A stretch of 64,000 nucleotides of DNA from NCBI RefSeq assembly GCF_037126465.1, contig NC_088201.1:126976665-127040664 (forward strand). The letters are read 5' to 3'. A program made the position numbers and the translations under genes. The stretch's first letter is position 1. Every line of letters begins with the position of its first letter. Below are positions 32,123 to 44,400 of the stretch, in pieces. A model generated the notes under the pieces. That model made no database searches and was not told the DNA's origin. It saw only the letters and a program-made list of their open reading frames with translations. The DNA comes from Ornithodoros turicata. Lineage: Eukaryota > Arthropoda > Arachnida > Ixodida > Argasidae.

Positions 32123-33409
32123 TTATACGTTGGTGTTTGTGTCTCGGCGTTTCCGAGGTGACCGCCTTGGAGGACTCGCTGGGGATTCTACGTCCTCTTC
32201 CTCATCACTTTCGTTTGATTCGTCCTCTTCTATAGAAGGGTCTTCGCGGTGTCCCCACAGTTTCATCTGCGAGACATGTGCCGTAGTAGCGAACCTATGC
32301 TGTCGTCCGCCTTCTCTCAAATCCATCACTCGATACGTGTCTCCTGGAATACACTGAGTAACGACGAGTGGTCCTCGATACTTCTGTTGCGTTTTCGTAG
32401 GTTGTCCTGTCTTCTCAGGAGCACGCTGTAGGACAACAATATCTCCTACTTGATATTCAGTGGCTCTGTAGTGACGCTTGTCGTAGTGAGCCTTCATGTG
32501 CTCTTGTTCTTCCAAAATTTTCTCCCTGGCCTGCTTTTGCAGTTCCCTTGGGTCGCTCCACGTCGCGTCATTCCTCTCATCCGCTAACTGATGTAGTCTA
32601 CCGTCATAAAAATTGGGCGAGTAGCCATGCAATGTTTCAAACGGTGTCTTGCCTGTAGTTTTGCATACTGCGTTGTTTAAATCTCTCTCTATGCTAGGGA
32701 TTTCAGCGTCCCAGTCCTTGTGGTCTCTCCTCTTGATGGCAGTTGAAATGATGGGCACAAGTACGCGGTTCACGCGTTCCACTTGTCCATTTGCCTGAGG
32801 ATGTCTGGAGGAGTTGAGAATGTGCTGCACTCCCCTTGACTGGCAAAATTCTTCAAACTCGTGAGAAGCGAAGCAGGTTCCCCGGTCACTGATAATTCTT
32901 CGGGGAAGGCCCCTCTCAAGAATAAGTTGCTCTAACGCCTTCACCACGCTCTTGCTTGTAGTAGTCTTCGCAGGAAACAATCTGACGAACTTCGTAAGAT
33001 TATCCACAGCTACGAGAAGGTGTTGGTTTCCTTTCGTGCTTTTCACAAAGGGCCCCAAGTGGTCCACGTGTATCACCTCGAATGGATACGTTCCCGGTGG
33101 AATCGGATGGAGCAAACCTGGCTTCCTTCCGCTTCGGCATTTGTTTAGAAGGCACTCGAAACATTTACTGATATGGCAACGCACATAGCGCCTCATTTTA
33201 GAAAACCAAAAACGCTCCTTGATTTTTGCGACGGTTCTTTCTGTTGCGAAATGTCCCATTAGGTCGTGTGCCTGTACCACAATGCTTTTTCGCATGCTCT
33301 TTGGCAACGCAAGAAGCCATTTTACTTCGTCGCCATCCGTCAAGCCAAGCGAGACTCTCCGAAGTGCAATGAGTTTGGCGTTACAGAGGACGTAGAACAC
33401 ATAGGGCAA
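32123..33409 (-). CDS. Ty3/gypsy integrase (428 aa, N-terminally truncated pol)
   Basis: An uninterrupted frame contains an HHCC zinc module (His48, His53, Cys83, Cys86). The integrase core has DDE residues Asp116 (HVDHLGPF), Asp175 (SDRGTCF) and Glu211 (NGQVERVN), the last two 36 residues apart as the D,D-35-E rule expects. The C-terminal part has GDIVVLQRAPEKTGQ, YRGPLVVTQ and FATTAHVSQMKLW (SH3-like), then an acidic, Ser/Pro-rich tail. Integrase inserts retrotransposon cDNA into chromosomes. All catalytic residues remain, but upstream polyprotein is missing, so the listed start is simply the first Met and not a natural start. Confidence 0.92.
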   Translation of the reverse strand: MPYVFYVLCNAKLIALRRVSLGLTDGDEVKWLLALPKSMRKSIVVQAHDLMGHFATERTVAKIKERFWFSKMRRYVRCHISKCFECLLNKCRSGRKPGLLHPIPPGTYPFEVIHVDHLGPFVKSTKGNQHLLVAVDNLTKFVRLFPAKTTTSKSVVKALEQLILERGLPRRIISDRGTCFASHEFEEFCQSRGVQHILNSSRHPQANGQVERVNRVLVPIISTAIKRRDHKDWDAEIPSIERDLNNAVCKTTGKTPFETLHGYSPNFYDGRLHQLADERNDATWSDPRELQKQAREKILEEQEHMKAHYDKRHYRATEYQVGDIVVLQRAPEKTGQPTKTQQKYRGPLVVTQCIPGDTYRVMDLREGGRQHRFATTAHVSQMKLWGHREDPSIEEDESNESDEEEDVESPASPPRRSPRKRRDTNTNV

Positions 33410-33744
33410 CCTAGGGTAACGTTATGATTTTATGAAGCCTAGGAAGAGTACACTCTAAGAAATTTTTCCAAAAAACGGAAGAATTACCCGACTCGTTACT
33501 GTAAAATTTTACGGGTCGCTTACGTTATCCTAATTTAACGGAACTTTCCGGGAATAGCGCACTTTCGGCCATTTTCGACGCTCCGCGCCGCTGTTTACCA
33601 GTTGGGAGCAGCGTAGAAACGCCGACGAACACCGGCAAAGCAGCAACACTGTGTCGGGTCATCTATGAACAACTGGCGAAATAGGAACGCGTGGTTTTGT
33701 TTGTGCTTCCCGCAGCTACATCTTCTGCTTTTTTTGTCTTCAAA

Positions 33745-36700
33745 CCCAGACAACACGAAACCTCACTGGGACGTCCGAAAAAGATCCCCACATCCCACGT
33801 CCCGTGTGGGCAATCCCTTAGACGTCCCAGGAACAGCCGCGGAGGGCAACCACCATGAAGTCCATCATGAGTACTTCGGCGGTCGTAATGGGGACTTCCC
33901 TCCCGCTCTCCCACTTCCCTTCTTCTACTCTCTCGCAAACGCTCGCAAACTGCGAGGCCGAATTATGGCGTCCGTTAGCAACCAGATGGCGCTAATCATT
34001 TTTAATTTCTCACTAGCTTTGTAATGTTGCTCACAGCATCGTTTGAGTAACGCAAAGCTGCTAACGTAGACAATAGAGAGTAACGTACCGCGGATAACTG
34101 CATGTCATGGTTTTGAAATTGGTAACAAGCAAACGGTCATACGGTACTGCGGCTGAGTGAAACTGAACGCTAAAAGTGGCGGGCGGGAGCAGGACGGTTG
34201 TCCGTTCGGTCCGTTCTTTGTCTTTATGGCTTCCATGATGGCGGCGTGCGTCCGTGCGTATTGCTGCAGTTTGATGTACAAGTGAGAGACATGGACGGCA
34301 GTATAGGTATGTTTGCTCTTTTTTAGATAACGATAGTTTGTCACGGGTTCTGGTTTTCATAATGCAGTGAAGTTTTGCAGCGTACGGACGGACATAATTT
34401 TCTGGCAGTTCAGAGCGAACACGTTTGACAACGTAAAGAGCGTTTAGTGTTTTTTTCCACAGTTTCAGGGTTCGTTATGAAGATGTTTGACAAGTTGCTA
34501 AGTTGAGAAGTTGTTTGAGAAATCGCTACCAATGGCCGAGTCCAGAACAACACTGTAAGTTAGACTGACACTGAGTTTTATTATCAAACACCTATAGTAT
34601 GAAAACACTGGCTTGTAACAAACATGTATCGTGCACCGTAACACGCTGAATGTCATTACAGAGGATCAGTCAATGAAGGATTTGCCAAGTTACAGCAGCC
34701 TGCTATCCATCACAAGCTTTTGGCCTGAACGCACACACGGTAAGCTGTAGTACTCTTTCTCTAATTTCAGGTAAACCAGAGCCAGTGCATTCATTGCGTG
34801 GGAATCAGCATGTACACATGGATAGCGTAAGCTAGCTTCCAGTACGACAAAAAGGATGCTATGCCAGGGGTAACTGACTCTCCTCTGTCCTATACACTTT
34901 AAGATTGCTCTCAGCAGAAGATTACTCACTTCCATCTTCTCAGTTCAGAGGAACAAGTCAGCGTCATCTACAAGGTGTCCCGCTTTTTCATTTCTATCCC
35001 AAGCAGAGCACCCAGTCATGCAATTCTTAACATTTTCCTATCTATATAGGTGACCACAACAGTTCTTTCACAGCGGCCTGTCCTGCAGCATCCCAATAAA
35101 CAACTACTGTACGATCCGTATGGGAATTTTTTTCATGAGCAGATCAACAATGCCAAGGTAATTAAATTTGTGATAGGATTCCAAATGTGTCCCTGCTTGC
35201 AGGAGCTCCATTTGGCATGCCACTGACCTGTATTACCACGTGAGGCTTGCAAACTAGGCATGTTTACCTCCTGTACTGTTTCAGAGCAATCTGTATAAGC
35301 TAAATAATGAAATATATTTATTTTCTGTGTGTATATGCATACTATGTGGACAGTATAAGTACAGCTTGGGACAAAAGTTTACGGAACACGGCACCTGCGT
35401 ATTTCTTCATCGGAGCGCTTTCCTGCTAGCTATCACGAAGCGGTCGAATAGGGAACAGGTGGCGAGCTATTCTATCCATCTCTCAGTATGTATGTCCACT
35501 CCTTTTTGCTGCTAGGTTGTCGCTCCCTTGGAGAAACGCGACACCCTGGTGTTCCGTGAACTTTTGTTTTAAGCTGTTCATACAGGTTTTCGCCCCAAGC
35601 GGTATCTAATTAGCTCTTTTTTTTCTTTTTTTTAATTGTATTCTCAATAACAAAACATTTTGTATATCGCCCTGGAACGAAAAAAAACTATGAAGTATAT
35701 GATCTAAATATTTAATTACGTCTCGGTTTTGTTTGTTGTCAGGTTACCTCACGAAGATCCCGGTGCCTCTAGCGTCGCTACCTTCATGGGAGGGAAATGA
35801 AATAGACAACTATGTTGTGACTGCACCACGCATCGCGAACTCAGGAAAGTCACAAATCAGGAGCAGCACATGGAAGCAACAAAGAGGACATTTAAACTGT
35901 GTGTACTCAGATACATAGCTTTGTTTCGGTTACTTAGTTGAAAACTGCACCACTCGCTTATGAGAGAAGCATATGTTGCCTTGCGCGTTAGAAAAATCTA
36001 TTAAAATTGCCTTTGTAGTAAGCTGTGTATTTTGATAGGGACACGCTATATCAGACATCAGCTCTGGATTCATGGTGTAAAAATCTGATACTAACACGGC
36101 AAATGTTGAACTGTAATTTTGAAAATTTAATTTCTCAGCATGAGAAAATTATTAAATTGCTTGTAATTTGTGACAAAAGTTATAGATAAAACTTCACATT
36201 TCAAGCGAAAATGTGCTGTGGATGTGCAAGCTATTGTTCCTATCTTTTTTTAGTGTGGAAGCTGACAGGACTTGTGCATACAAAAATTCTCTATGGATCT
36301 TTGTGGCAATCTCAGAAACGGCATTATATTAATTTGCTTGTATCTGTATGTCGATATATGCATAGTTTGCTACAAGTGCTCTTATTTGGGCATACCAGTG
36401 CCACACCTTACCTTTTTGGCTTCAACTTCTGAATTCAATTCGACTTGCCTTTTAACATAACCGGTGTCCCGTCTCTGTCTAGTGATTCACTGTGCCGTAA
36501 TGAGGCTGACCGGGGAACGAATCACTGGCTGTGACAAGCCAAACTGTTCTCTTTACGCAGATGTGATGTCATGCTTACGGTGTTGCACATGTCATTTTCG
36601 TCTGTGCAATGTTCCAAGTAAATGTGATTTGTATGATTTTGGATTGCTATAGGAACTGTGCAGTGTGATATTTTGTTCCTTTGAAGCTCAAATATATTTG

Positions 36701-37093
36701 AAACCAATAAACTGACAATTTTTCCCTGTATAAAAGCGAATGTGGTTTCCTTATAGCGTACACACTAACAGTGTGGAGTTCGTAAATACGCGCACCGGAT
36801 ACCGATGACCCTAGAGAACAATCAGCAGATGAGGCTAGCACCTCTGCAGAGCAAATATGCTATGCTGTGAAGCCTCCTACCAGCGTGGGCTTGAGGTACC
36901 GGAGAAGTCCCTCAGAAATCCTTTAGAGATCTCGAGGGACGTCTATGGGACCGTCACTGTTACGTACTTTGGAGTTTCATTCAGATCTCCCAGTGACGTG
37001 TATGGAACCAACTGCGGTCCTCTCTGGGATGTCTGCAACATCCGCATGGAGGCATACCTGGGACGTCCCTGGTACGCATCTGTGTTGTCTGGG
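33745..37093. mobile_element. candidate nested 3.35-kb element with 12-bp TIRs and GGGACGTC subterminal motifs
   Basis: CCCAGACAACAC at 33745 is exactly mirrored by GTGTTGTCTGGG ending at 37093. Next to each end are GGGACGTCC-type motifs: three on the left (about 33768, 33798, 33818) and two or three on the right (about 36936, 36995, 37060). AA lies outside each end. It may instead be two separate fragments of one family. If single, it carries the small spliced gene starting at 34532 and the AATAAA at about 36703. Confidence 0.5.
34532..35157 (+). CDS. unrecognised small spliced gene, first three exons
   Basis: Exons 34532-34554, 34944-34974 and 35050-35157 join in phase through GT-AG introns (donors GTAAGT, GTGTCC, GTAATT). 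They give an N-terminus MAESRTTLSEEQVSVIYKV continuing VLSQRPVLQHPNKQLLYDPY and ending at HEQINNAK. No domain is recognised. A further exon is possible at 35742-35917 (YLTKIPVPLASLPSWEGNE ...), but its phase does not join directly to the third exon, so an intermediate exon would be needed. AATAAA near 36703 could be its polyadenylation signal. The clean phasing over tiny exons argues for a real gene. It could be an accessory gene of the surrounding transposon. Confidence 0.5.
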
Positions 37094-37594
37094 AAGGTAA
37101 GCATGACTCTGTATTGTTAACATGAGCATAAAGTAGCGATGTCTGAGGTATTGTTTACTGCATTTTACAGGTTGCAATATCCAACCGAAGTGTATGCGTT
37201 TGTGTTATGCTCCTTCCCGCGCGAAGTTAACATTTCGCAGAACATTAATTTTCCTTGTGTAGAGCAGAAACTTCGATTTGCTGGTTCGTAGCTCATTTTA
37301 TCGCGACATACTAGGAATACGCAGTTTTCTAACTCTATAGTAGGTTGTGACTGGAATGAGTAGGTTTTGGTTTACGTTAGCGTGCTTCTTCGCCGTCTAA
37401 TTGCCCTGTAACGTTATTTGAACACTTTCCGCGTTTGGCAAGAGATACGTTATTGGTTTTTACGTTTTCAGTGTCGTTGAGCGGGGGGTTCAGTTTCGGC
37501 TGTACAAACTGCCGCGCGAGCAGTCCCGCCTTTTTGTTGGTTTCAGTTGTAGTTCAGTTAGTTTGACCTGTTCCAAGGAATAATCATTGTGTAG

Positions 37595-38328
37595 TAGAGC
37601 TGTGCACGGACCGTGGGTCGGCTGGACCGGGGTCGGGCCGTCTATTCAGTGCGCTGTGGGCCGGGCCGACATCGATTTTGGTTGGCCCACGCTGCTTGAC
37701 TGGCCCGACAGGGCCATGTCAAGCAGGTAATTACTTACGACGACGAATGATCACGCAATGTACGCATGTTTGCTCTTGTATTTTTTGTTGTTGTTTGTTT
37801 GTTTAGGGGACGCCCCGTTTTTGAAAGAATAAGTTATCAGAGCCGCATAGACGTCATTTTTGCATGCCTACGTTTGGTGCGGTGGGGTCCAAGTTTTGTG
37901 AGTGTTTTTTCTATGCCCTCGTTGAGATTTAGACCTTCGGCGAACGCGGCCCTTCCGACGCAAGTATACGCTTTTGAGTTATTTTTCTGTGCCGTGTCGC
38001 AGGTTTTATCGTCGTTAAACGCTGTACCTCGACTGTTTACGCGCGGTTACCATCAACTGGGATGACCGTCACAGCAAAATTGCCTTGTCATTGAAAGGTA
38101 TTTGGGGTATTTCAGCTGCATATTCGGAAAAGTGGAATGATGCGCTCTACTTGCATGCTGACTCGGGCCAGGCCTGATCGGGCTCTATTCGCTGCGTTAT
38201 CGGACCTGACCGGGCCAGATAGTTAAGGCAAACACGGGCCGGGTCGGGCTCGATTCGCTGTGTCACTGTGCTGAGGCGAACCACATCAAAACAGGATGGT
38301 GCGGGTCCAGGTTCCGTGCGGAGCTCTA
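37595..38328. mobile_element. hAT-like MITE (TAGAGCTGTGCACGG termini)
   Basis: TAGAGCTGTGCACGGACC at 37595 is mirrored by a right end whose complement reads TAGAGCTCCGCACGGAACC. GGGCCGGGCCGAC/GGCCCGAC motifs cluster inside both ends (37625-37720 and 38165-38260). About 734 bp and non-coding. No clear 8-bp duplication was found. It lies 5' of the transposase gene. Confidence 0.65.
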
Positions 38329-38548
38329 CTATACTGCAACAACCTTTGAACTGCATTTTAAATACTTTTTTCTCTTGTGTTGCGGTGTTGACTGGCTCTG
38401 TAGAACCCACGTGATTCACTTTGCTGGCTTGACTGTGCCTTCTCGACTTGTCATTTGAGCTGTGTGCTAGGGACGATCCGCTGGGAAGATTGTGTTTAGT
38501 TGCCTTCTAAATTTGGCTTTTAGAGCTTCGTTATTTCTTTACAGAGTG

Positions 38549-41212
38549 ATGATGTACACCTGTAAGCAATGCAGAACGTCACATTCTTCACGAGCGAGTT
38601 ACGTTGGTCATCAGAAATTGCATATCAACATCAACAACTACAGATTTCCGTGTTTCGAGCGGGCATGCAACGCCACATTCTCGACGTACTCTGCGTTTTC
38701 CAACCATTGCAGGAGAAATCATGTTGATAAAGGGACACATGTGGTCGATGATATCGTCCTGCAGTGCAGTGCCTCCTTCTGTGGGAGGTCCTGCAGCGGT
38801 AACCTCATTGCAACCCACCTGCGTGAGCACATATCGAACGGGCAAGCTGTGTTCTGCCCCTATCCGCAATGTAAGAACAGACCCGAACTTCAATCCAAGA
38901 ATGCAGTATCCATCCACATGTCACGATATCATGGTAGAGCCCAGTCTGCACATGTGGAGCAAACTATGAGTGACAGAGTTCACGAGAGCGAATTTGTTTC
39001 TGAAGCTGAAACTTCTCAGAGCGATCTTGGGCTGGAGATTGAAAATACAAGTACAGGCATGACTGAAGATGTGGATATGGATATTTGTGAAAATGAGTTG
39101 GTTGCACGGCTGATCTTACAAGGAACAACCAAGCTGCACATCCCGTCCACTACAATGAACAAGATATTAAAGGATGTTGCTTCTATTGTCGAACTTAAAA
39201 TGGATCAAGTAAAGAAGAAAGTGTGTGACCGCTTTGAGAGGAATTCAGAAGACTCTGGACAGAGCTTGAAGGAAGGCATCCTTTCAGATCTGGAGCAAAA
39301 TATGCCTTTTAATTCATGCAGACAGAATGGCGAGTTGTCGTCACAGCACCTGCAAATGAAGTTCTTCAAGGAACATTTTGGATATACTGAACCAGTAGCA
39401 ATTTCTCTAAGAAGTGACCAGAGGGAACATGGTACAATGCACTATGTACCACTGACAGTGACCATGCAACGAATGTTACGCGACCCTTCTGTGACTTCAC
39501 AATTGGAGGCACTGAACAGCAGAAACGATGCTGGCATGTCATTCTCCGATTTCACTGATGGGTCACTTTTTAAGGACGCAGACATTTCCTTTTCAAGTAA
39601 TGAAATACAACTGATGCTGTATCAAGACTCCTTTGAGGTTGTGAATCCACTTGGCTCTGCAAAGCAGAAGCACAAAGTATTAGGGGTATACTTCACACTA
39701 GGGAACCTGAAGCAGCATAACCGCTCAAAGGTGGATCAGCTTCAGCTTTGCCTCTTTTGTACTGAGAAGCTGTTGAAGAAGTTCGGCCACAGAGAAGTAT
39801 TCGGACGATTAGTTGCAGAAGTGAAACAACTTGTGATATCTGGCTTGAGTGTTGATAACAAACATTACAAATTCAAGCTTTCTTTCATCCTTGGTGACAA
39901 CTTAGGTGCCCACCAGATCGGTGGGTTTCTAGAATCATTCAGTGGTGAATACTTTTGCAGATTTTGCTTAATTACCAGGAAGGAATTTCACGACTGCGCA
40001 ACCTCAAGTGGTGAAATCCGAACACCAGAGAACTATGCTGACTGTGTGGCTCACTTGAACGACACAGGCGCCGCAAACAATAAAGGTGTTAAATTCGAGT
40101 CCTTGTTAAATGAGGTACCAGGATTTCACGTGTGCAGAGGACTTCCACCTTGCCTAGGCCATGATGTCTTGGAAGGCGTTATCAGTTACGATGTTGCCAT
40201 TTTTTTGCGTTATTTTCAAAGCAAGGGATGGTTTTCCGTAAACCTTCTTAATGCCCGCTTGGAGAAACTCCGACTACAAGGTCACGACGCTGCAGACAGG
40301 CCTCCAGCACTCAAGGAAGGATTTAAGACACTTGGTGGTCAAGCTGCTCAAAACTGGATTTTTTTAAGGTTCCTGCCTGTCCTTTTGGCAGATATTATTG
40401 ATCCTACAGACGAGGTGTGGCAACTCTTCCTTCTGCTTCGTGATATTGTGAACCTCGTTTGTGCAAGGAAGATCTCACAGACTCAAATATTGTACTTGAA
40501 CGAGCTCATTCAGCTGTACCTTGAACTTATTACAGAGCTATTTCCAAGAGTGACATTGAAACCAAAACATCACTTCCTGTTACACTACCCAGAACTGATT
40601 TTGAAGTATGGCCCACTGATCTGGCTGTGGACGCTACGATTTGAGTCCAAGCATTCATACTCAAAGAAGGTGGCAAGAGTTTCCAATAATTTCGTAAACC
40701 TGACATCGACACTGGCAAGGAAACACGAGCTGCTGCAGTGTTATTTCTCCACTGGTACCATGTTTGGAGCTGATGTCATCGTTACATCAACCAACTCTTC
40801 TCAGAAGCACACATTTCCTCCCTACGTACTAGAATACTGCAGGTCAGCACTTCCTAGGCCTTCAGAAATGTGCCGGAGTGCGCAGTGTTTTGGCACGACT
40901 TACAGTGTGGGCCTTTATGTAGCCATCAGACGAGAAGAAATGGTGATTACATTTGCAAGGATAGAAGCTCTAGCTGTGTGCGAAGATGACAACCTCTTCT
41001 TGATTGTGACAGAAACACCAGTAAGACATCTTCATGAATTGGGTGTATATGCTGTCGAAGACGTTTCCGAAACAACTCCCTTGACCTGGGTGAAGGCTAC
41101 AGACCTTCTGGACTACTATCCGTTGCCTCTGTACAGTTGCCTCAATTTCAAGACCCTTGTACTGAAACACAGTATATTTGATGACTATGCAACGGTGCCA
41201 AGTGCCACTTGA
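38549..41212 (+). CDS. TNP2-type DDE transposase with N-terminal zinc fingers (887 aa)
   Basis: An intact single frame starts at the ATG at 38549, which follows a TTTACAG acceptor-like site; an upstream 5' exon is possible. N-terminal C2H2-like fingers: YTCKQC...HQKLH, FPCFERAC...HCRRNH, and a third with CPYPQCKNR...HMSRYH. The transposase core has LYQDSFEVVNPLGS (Asp about 360), ILGDNLGAHQIGGF (Asp about 450) and CLGHDVLEGV (Glu about 542), the DDE pattern of EnSpm/CACTA TNP2-like enzymes. CRFCLITRKEF and a WLWTLRFESKHSY segment follow. It would excise and insert elements with CACTC-type ends in the nucleus. All catalytic residues are present. It lies 260 nt upstream of the SAM-domain gene on the same strand. 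Confidence 0.85.
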   Translation: MMYTCKQCRTSHSSRASYVGHQKLHININNYRFPCFERACNATFSTYSAFSNHCRRNHVDKGTHVVDDIVLQCSASFCGRSCSGNLIATHLREHISNGQAVFCPYPQCKNRPELQSKNAVSIHMSRYHGRAQSAHVEQTMSDRVHESEFVSEAETSQSDLGLEIENTSTGMTEDVDMDICENELVARLILQGTTKLHIPSTTMNKILKDVASIVELKMDQVKKKVCDRFERNSEDSGQSLKEGILSDLEQNMPFNSCRQNGELSSQHLQMKFFKEHFGYTEPVAISLRSDQREHGTMHYVPLTVTMQRMLRDPSVTSQLEALNSRNDAGMSFSDFTDGSLFKDADISFSSNEIQLMLYQDSFEVVNPLGSAKQKHKVLGVYFTLGNLKQHNRSKVDQLQLCLFCTEKLLKKFGHREVFGRLVAEVKQLVISGLSVDNKHYKFKLSFILGDNLGAHQIGGFLESFSGEYFCRFCLITRKEFHDCATSSGEIRTPENYADCVAHLNDTGAANNKGVKFESLLNEVPGFHVCRGLPPCLGHDVLEGVISYDVAIFLRYFQSKGWFSVNLLNARLEKLRLQGHDAADRPPALKEGFKTLGGQAAQNWIFLRFLPVLLADIIDPTDEVWQLFLLLRDIVNLVCARKISQTQILYLNELIQLYLELITELFPRVTLKPKHHFLLHYPELILKYGPLIWLWTLRFESKHSYSKKVARVSNNFVNLTSTLARKHELLQCYFSTGTMFGADVIVTSTNSSQKHTFPPYVLEYCRSALPRPSEMCRSAQCFGTTYSVGLYVAIRREEMVITFARIEALAVCEDDNLFLIVTETPVRHLHELGVYAVEDVSETTPLTWVKATDLLDYYPLPLYSCLNFKTLVLKHSIFDDYATVPSAT

Positions 41213-41472
41213 TTTGAGTGCTCCAGTGGCAGGTTTGCATTCCGTAGAGTAAGTTAAGCTGAATGCCGCGGGCATACAGGGCAGGGTGTGCGCTTCCTCG
41301 CAATATATGCCCTAATTTTCTTTTTCGTTATTTGCGATAGGAAATCAGAACTTTTAGGTTTTGATAAACTTGCTTGCAGAAGCTCGGCTTCCTTTGTTAT
41401 CCTAACTTGCAAGGTGCCAAGCCTGTGTTACATTTTTGCCGTTGCTTTCCGCAGTACAAGGCCGTCCAAGGT

Positions 41473-44400
41473 ATGTGTGAGCTGTCTGCAGATATCAAAT
41501 CAAGACTGAATCAACTTCTCCCAGACCTTTCGAGAGAAAAGGAAGCCCTGCTACATCAATGCCTATGGGACTTGGGAGTTCGCAGCACTGGTGATGTTAC
41601 ATATGTTCAAGAGAGGGAATTATCAACTATCCTAAACCCCATCCAAAGCAGGAAATTTTTGCACCTCTGGAATGATTGTAAGCAGGTGTACCATTCAGTG
41701 CATAAGTTGTGCAAAACAGAAGTGCTTCACTTGTACATTACTTAGCAATTTGTATTTGCAAATGATGTTGCAAGGTTACAAAGCCTGTATCTTTGAAATG
41801 CAGCTGTGGTAAATTTTGATTGCTGCTGTAGCACTATATTATTGTGCATTAACATGAAAATGTTTGATCACAATTATCTTGTGAGGTAAAGCTTGAAATT
41901 ATAATTATATAATTTATTACTTTCAACTAACATTTGTGGCAAGAATGTTTTCGTATCCTTTGCATATTTATACAGCTGAGTAGGAAACATTTCATTTACT
42001 TTACGTTGAACTTCCAGTTGACAGCACTGCTCTAAGTGTGTCACAACCTCCGGGCAACAACCCAGAGTCACAACTTCTGGAGAACGCACGACCGCCAGTG
42101 CCACAACGTGTCAGTGCTGACTGGCCAACAACATTTTCAATACCGTTTCATCGTGCAAACGCTGGCTTCCTGAGTGATTTGGAACAGAAAAAGCGCCCGA
42201 AAAAGAAACATCTGCTGGAATTTGTGCGGCTGGTGTGCAGTGACATTCACAATATTTGTGCCAGGCCAGGACGGGCAGCCCTTGCTGAAGTTGCCAGGCG
42301 GATTGTGGAGGCGCACCCAGTCTCACTGTCAGATACTCTAGGTGGAGCTGTTGTTGGCTCAGGGTATGACTCTTTGCGTGCAAAACTTGAGAACAGACTC
42401 GACAACCTAAATCGTGGCTCTGCGGAGGCAGTGCCGGTGGCACGTGCATCACACAGAAAACGTGTAGCCAGTGACAAGTGTGGTTGTATTGAATGGAACT
42501 GCTCCCCACCAGCAGGTGAGACTGCTGAAACACAAGAAGACAAAAGAGCTGAACTGGAAGAAATGTTTGCCATCGAAAATGCAAGCCTTAGCCGTGCAAT
42601 AGACATGATGCAGCAGACTTATTTTCTACAAAGGGAACACATCAATCAAGGACTATCAGTTTCTCAGGTCCAAGACAAATGGCCGTGGTTGTTAACGACT
42701 GAATGCCTACTCAATCATTTCAAGAGGCTCACTGGTATTGATTGTAAAGAACGATTTAGTAATGCTATGTCTCAGAAGGTAAAGGCTGTACTTCAGTTCC
42801 TAACGACAAGTCAAAATGAAGAGGTGCAGAAGATCATGCAGTCTGTCAGTCAAGCCTTTCATGAATCTCAAACTCATTACGGAGAGCCCGTAGGGATGCT
42901 TCTTGGGACCATAGCAAGCTTGAATGAGGACTCGTCCTACCTCATTGTGGAGCTTGGGGTGAGATCGTTATTTGAAGCACAGTTGCATGATTCTTTACGC
43001 AATGAAATTCAATACTGGAAAGGGATGCTCCTGCTTCTTGCGTTAGTCTAGAGAATAGATTAAGGTGTTTGCTTTGTTTTGCTTGCCCAAGCTGGTTTCG
43101 GCACTGTTGAGGCTATGTGTACTGTAACTTTCTGTGTTTCCTTTCTCATTTACTATCGAGTTGGCTTTAGATCCAATTGAGCATGTGTTCCAGTGAGGCA
43201 TACGTTCTCATCTGCAGTCAACGCATTCAGCTCTGTTTTACTTACGTCTGCAAGCTAATTTTTCTGCCAAGCTGAGCCCTGCGTCTAGCAGTGTGCTGCT
43301 AAAATTTTGAATGAATTAACCTTCGTTCCCAGTAACACAAACTGCCACACAACCTGCTGATTGCCAATTCTTGGCTGGCGTGGTCAATTTTGCCATTCCC
43401 ATTCATGTGTTTTTTGTTTTTCCAGACCGATGTGCTTATCCAAGATGCTCCTCTTCCCCTGACACCAGTGATTGTGTGTGCTGGTAGGTGTCATACAATC
43501 TTTGGCTGTGGCGCGTTAGGGATATTTGTCTTATGATGTTCTGAAATGAAATTTGTCCGTAAGACCCGATAACGCGGTCCGCCCCCGGGTGGGCCGTGTC
43601 CTGGAATGCGCGGCCCGTAAAACGGTCGTCGGGGCAACATCGCTTGCGGTGTTGTTTCCGGGAAGATTTTTTCTAAAGAAGACCCGTCCCCCAGGTAACA
43701 ATAAAAGATTACATTTTTATTATAACAGTTTTAGCACCAACTGTACAATTCGCTTGCTACAGTAATAGTCCTATCGGTATTGCAATAGGAGACCGCCAAA
43801 AAAGGTCATGACTTACGACTGGGCGGGGTGTTATGAGTGAAAGGCTTGTAATTCCCATCACAGTTCACAATTGAAAATACTATACTGTCAGTCAGTCTGA
43901 ACCTACGAACGCATTTTCAGTGTCGAAGGATCTCTTGGAGTTGATCATGTTTCCTCTTCTGACAGGGAGCCCCTACACTTGCCGTACCTTCATGGTTGCA
44001 GCTGATCAGCAGATTGTGATGACTGCTATCTCTGATTTTACAAATGCACTCTGCACCCTGATGGCTCTGTACTTCGTGTTCAACATCGCCTACCCTCGCC
44101 AGGCAGAAGCTACACTTGACTTCCTTCAGAGGTAAAATAATGTCAAATCACAAAATGAAGTTGCAAAAGTAACAGTTCAATAGTGCACATGTCTCTTGAT
44201 TTTCGCCACGGTAACGTATGGGACTGCACAGGGCATGATTGTGGTGTAACCAATTTACGTCATTTTATACGTGAAAGAGTTTCCTGCAATTTTTCTCGAG
44301 AGCTTCTTGGGGTCTCAGTATAAATAGACATCTGTGATGTCACAAAAAGAAGGAAAGCAATAAGGCACGAAGAAATAGACAAAAAAAAGTTTTTGTAAAG

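Larger units (their letters stand above)
31500..33409 (-). mobile_element. Ty3/gypsy LTR retrotransposon, 3' part
   Basis: The integrase end of pol (33409-32123) is followed on the minus strand by a purine tract AGAGAGAAAGAGA (about 31973-31985) and then TGTAACCG, a plausible 3' LTR start at about 31971. The LTR's far end is not identifiable, so the lower limit is approximate. Gag, protease, RT and the 5' LTR are absent. The coding part stops some 40 bp before the EnSpm-like element begins at 33451, but I could not find the missing pol beyond that element. Confidence 0.65.
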
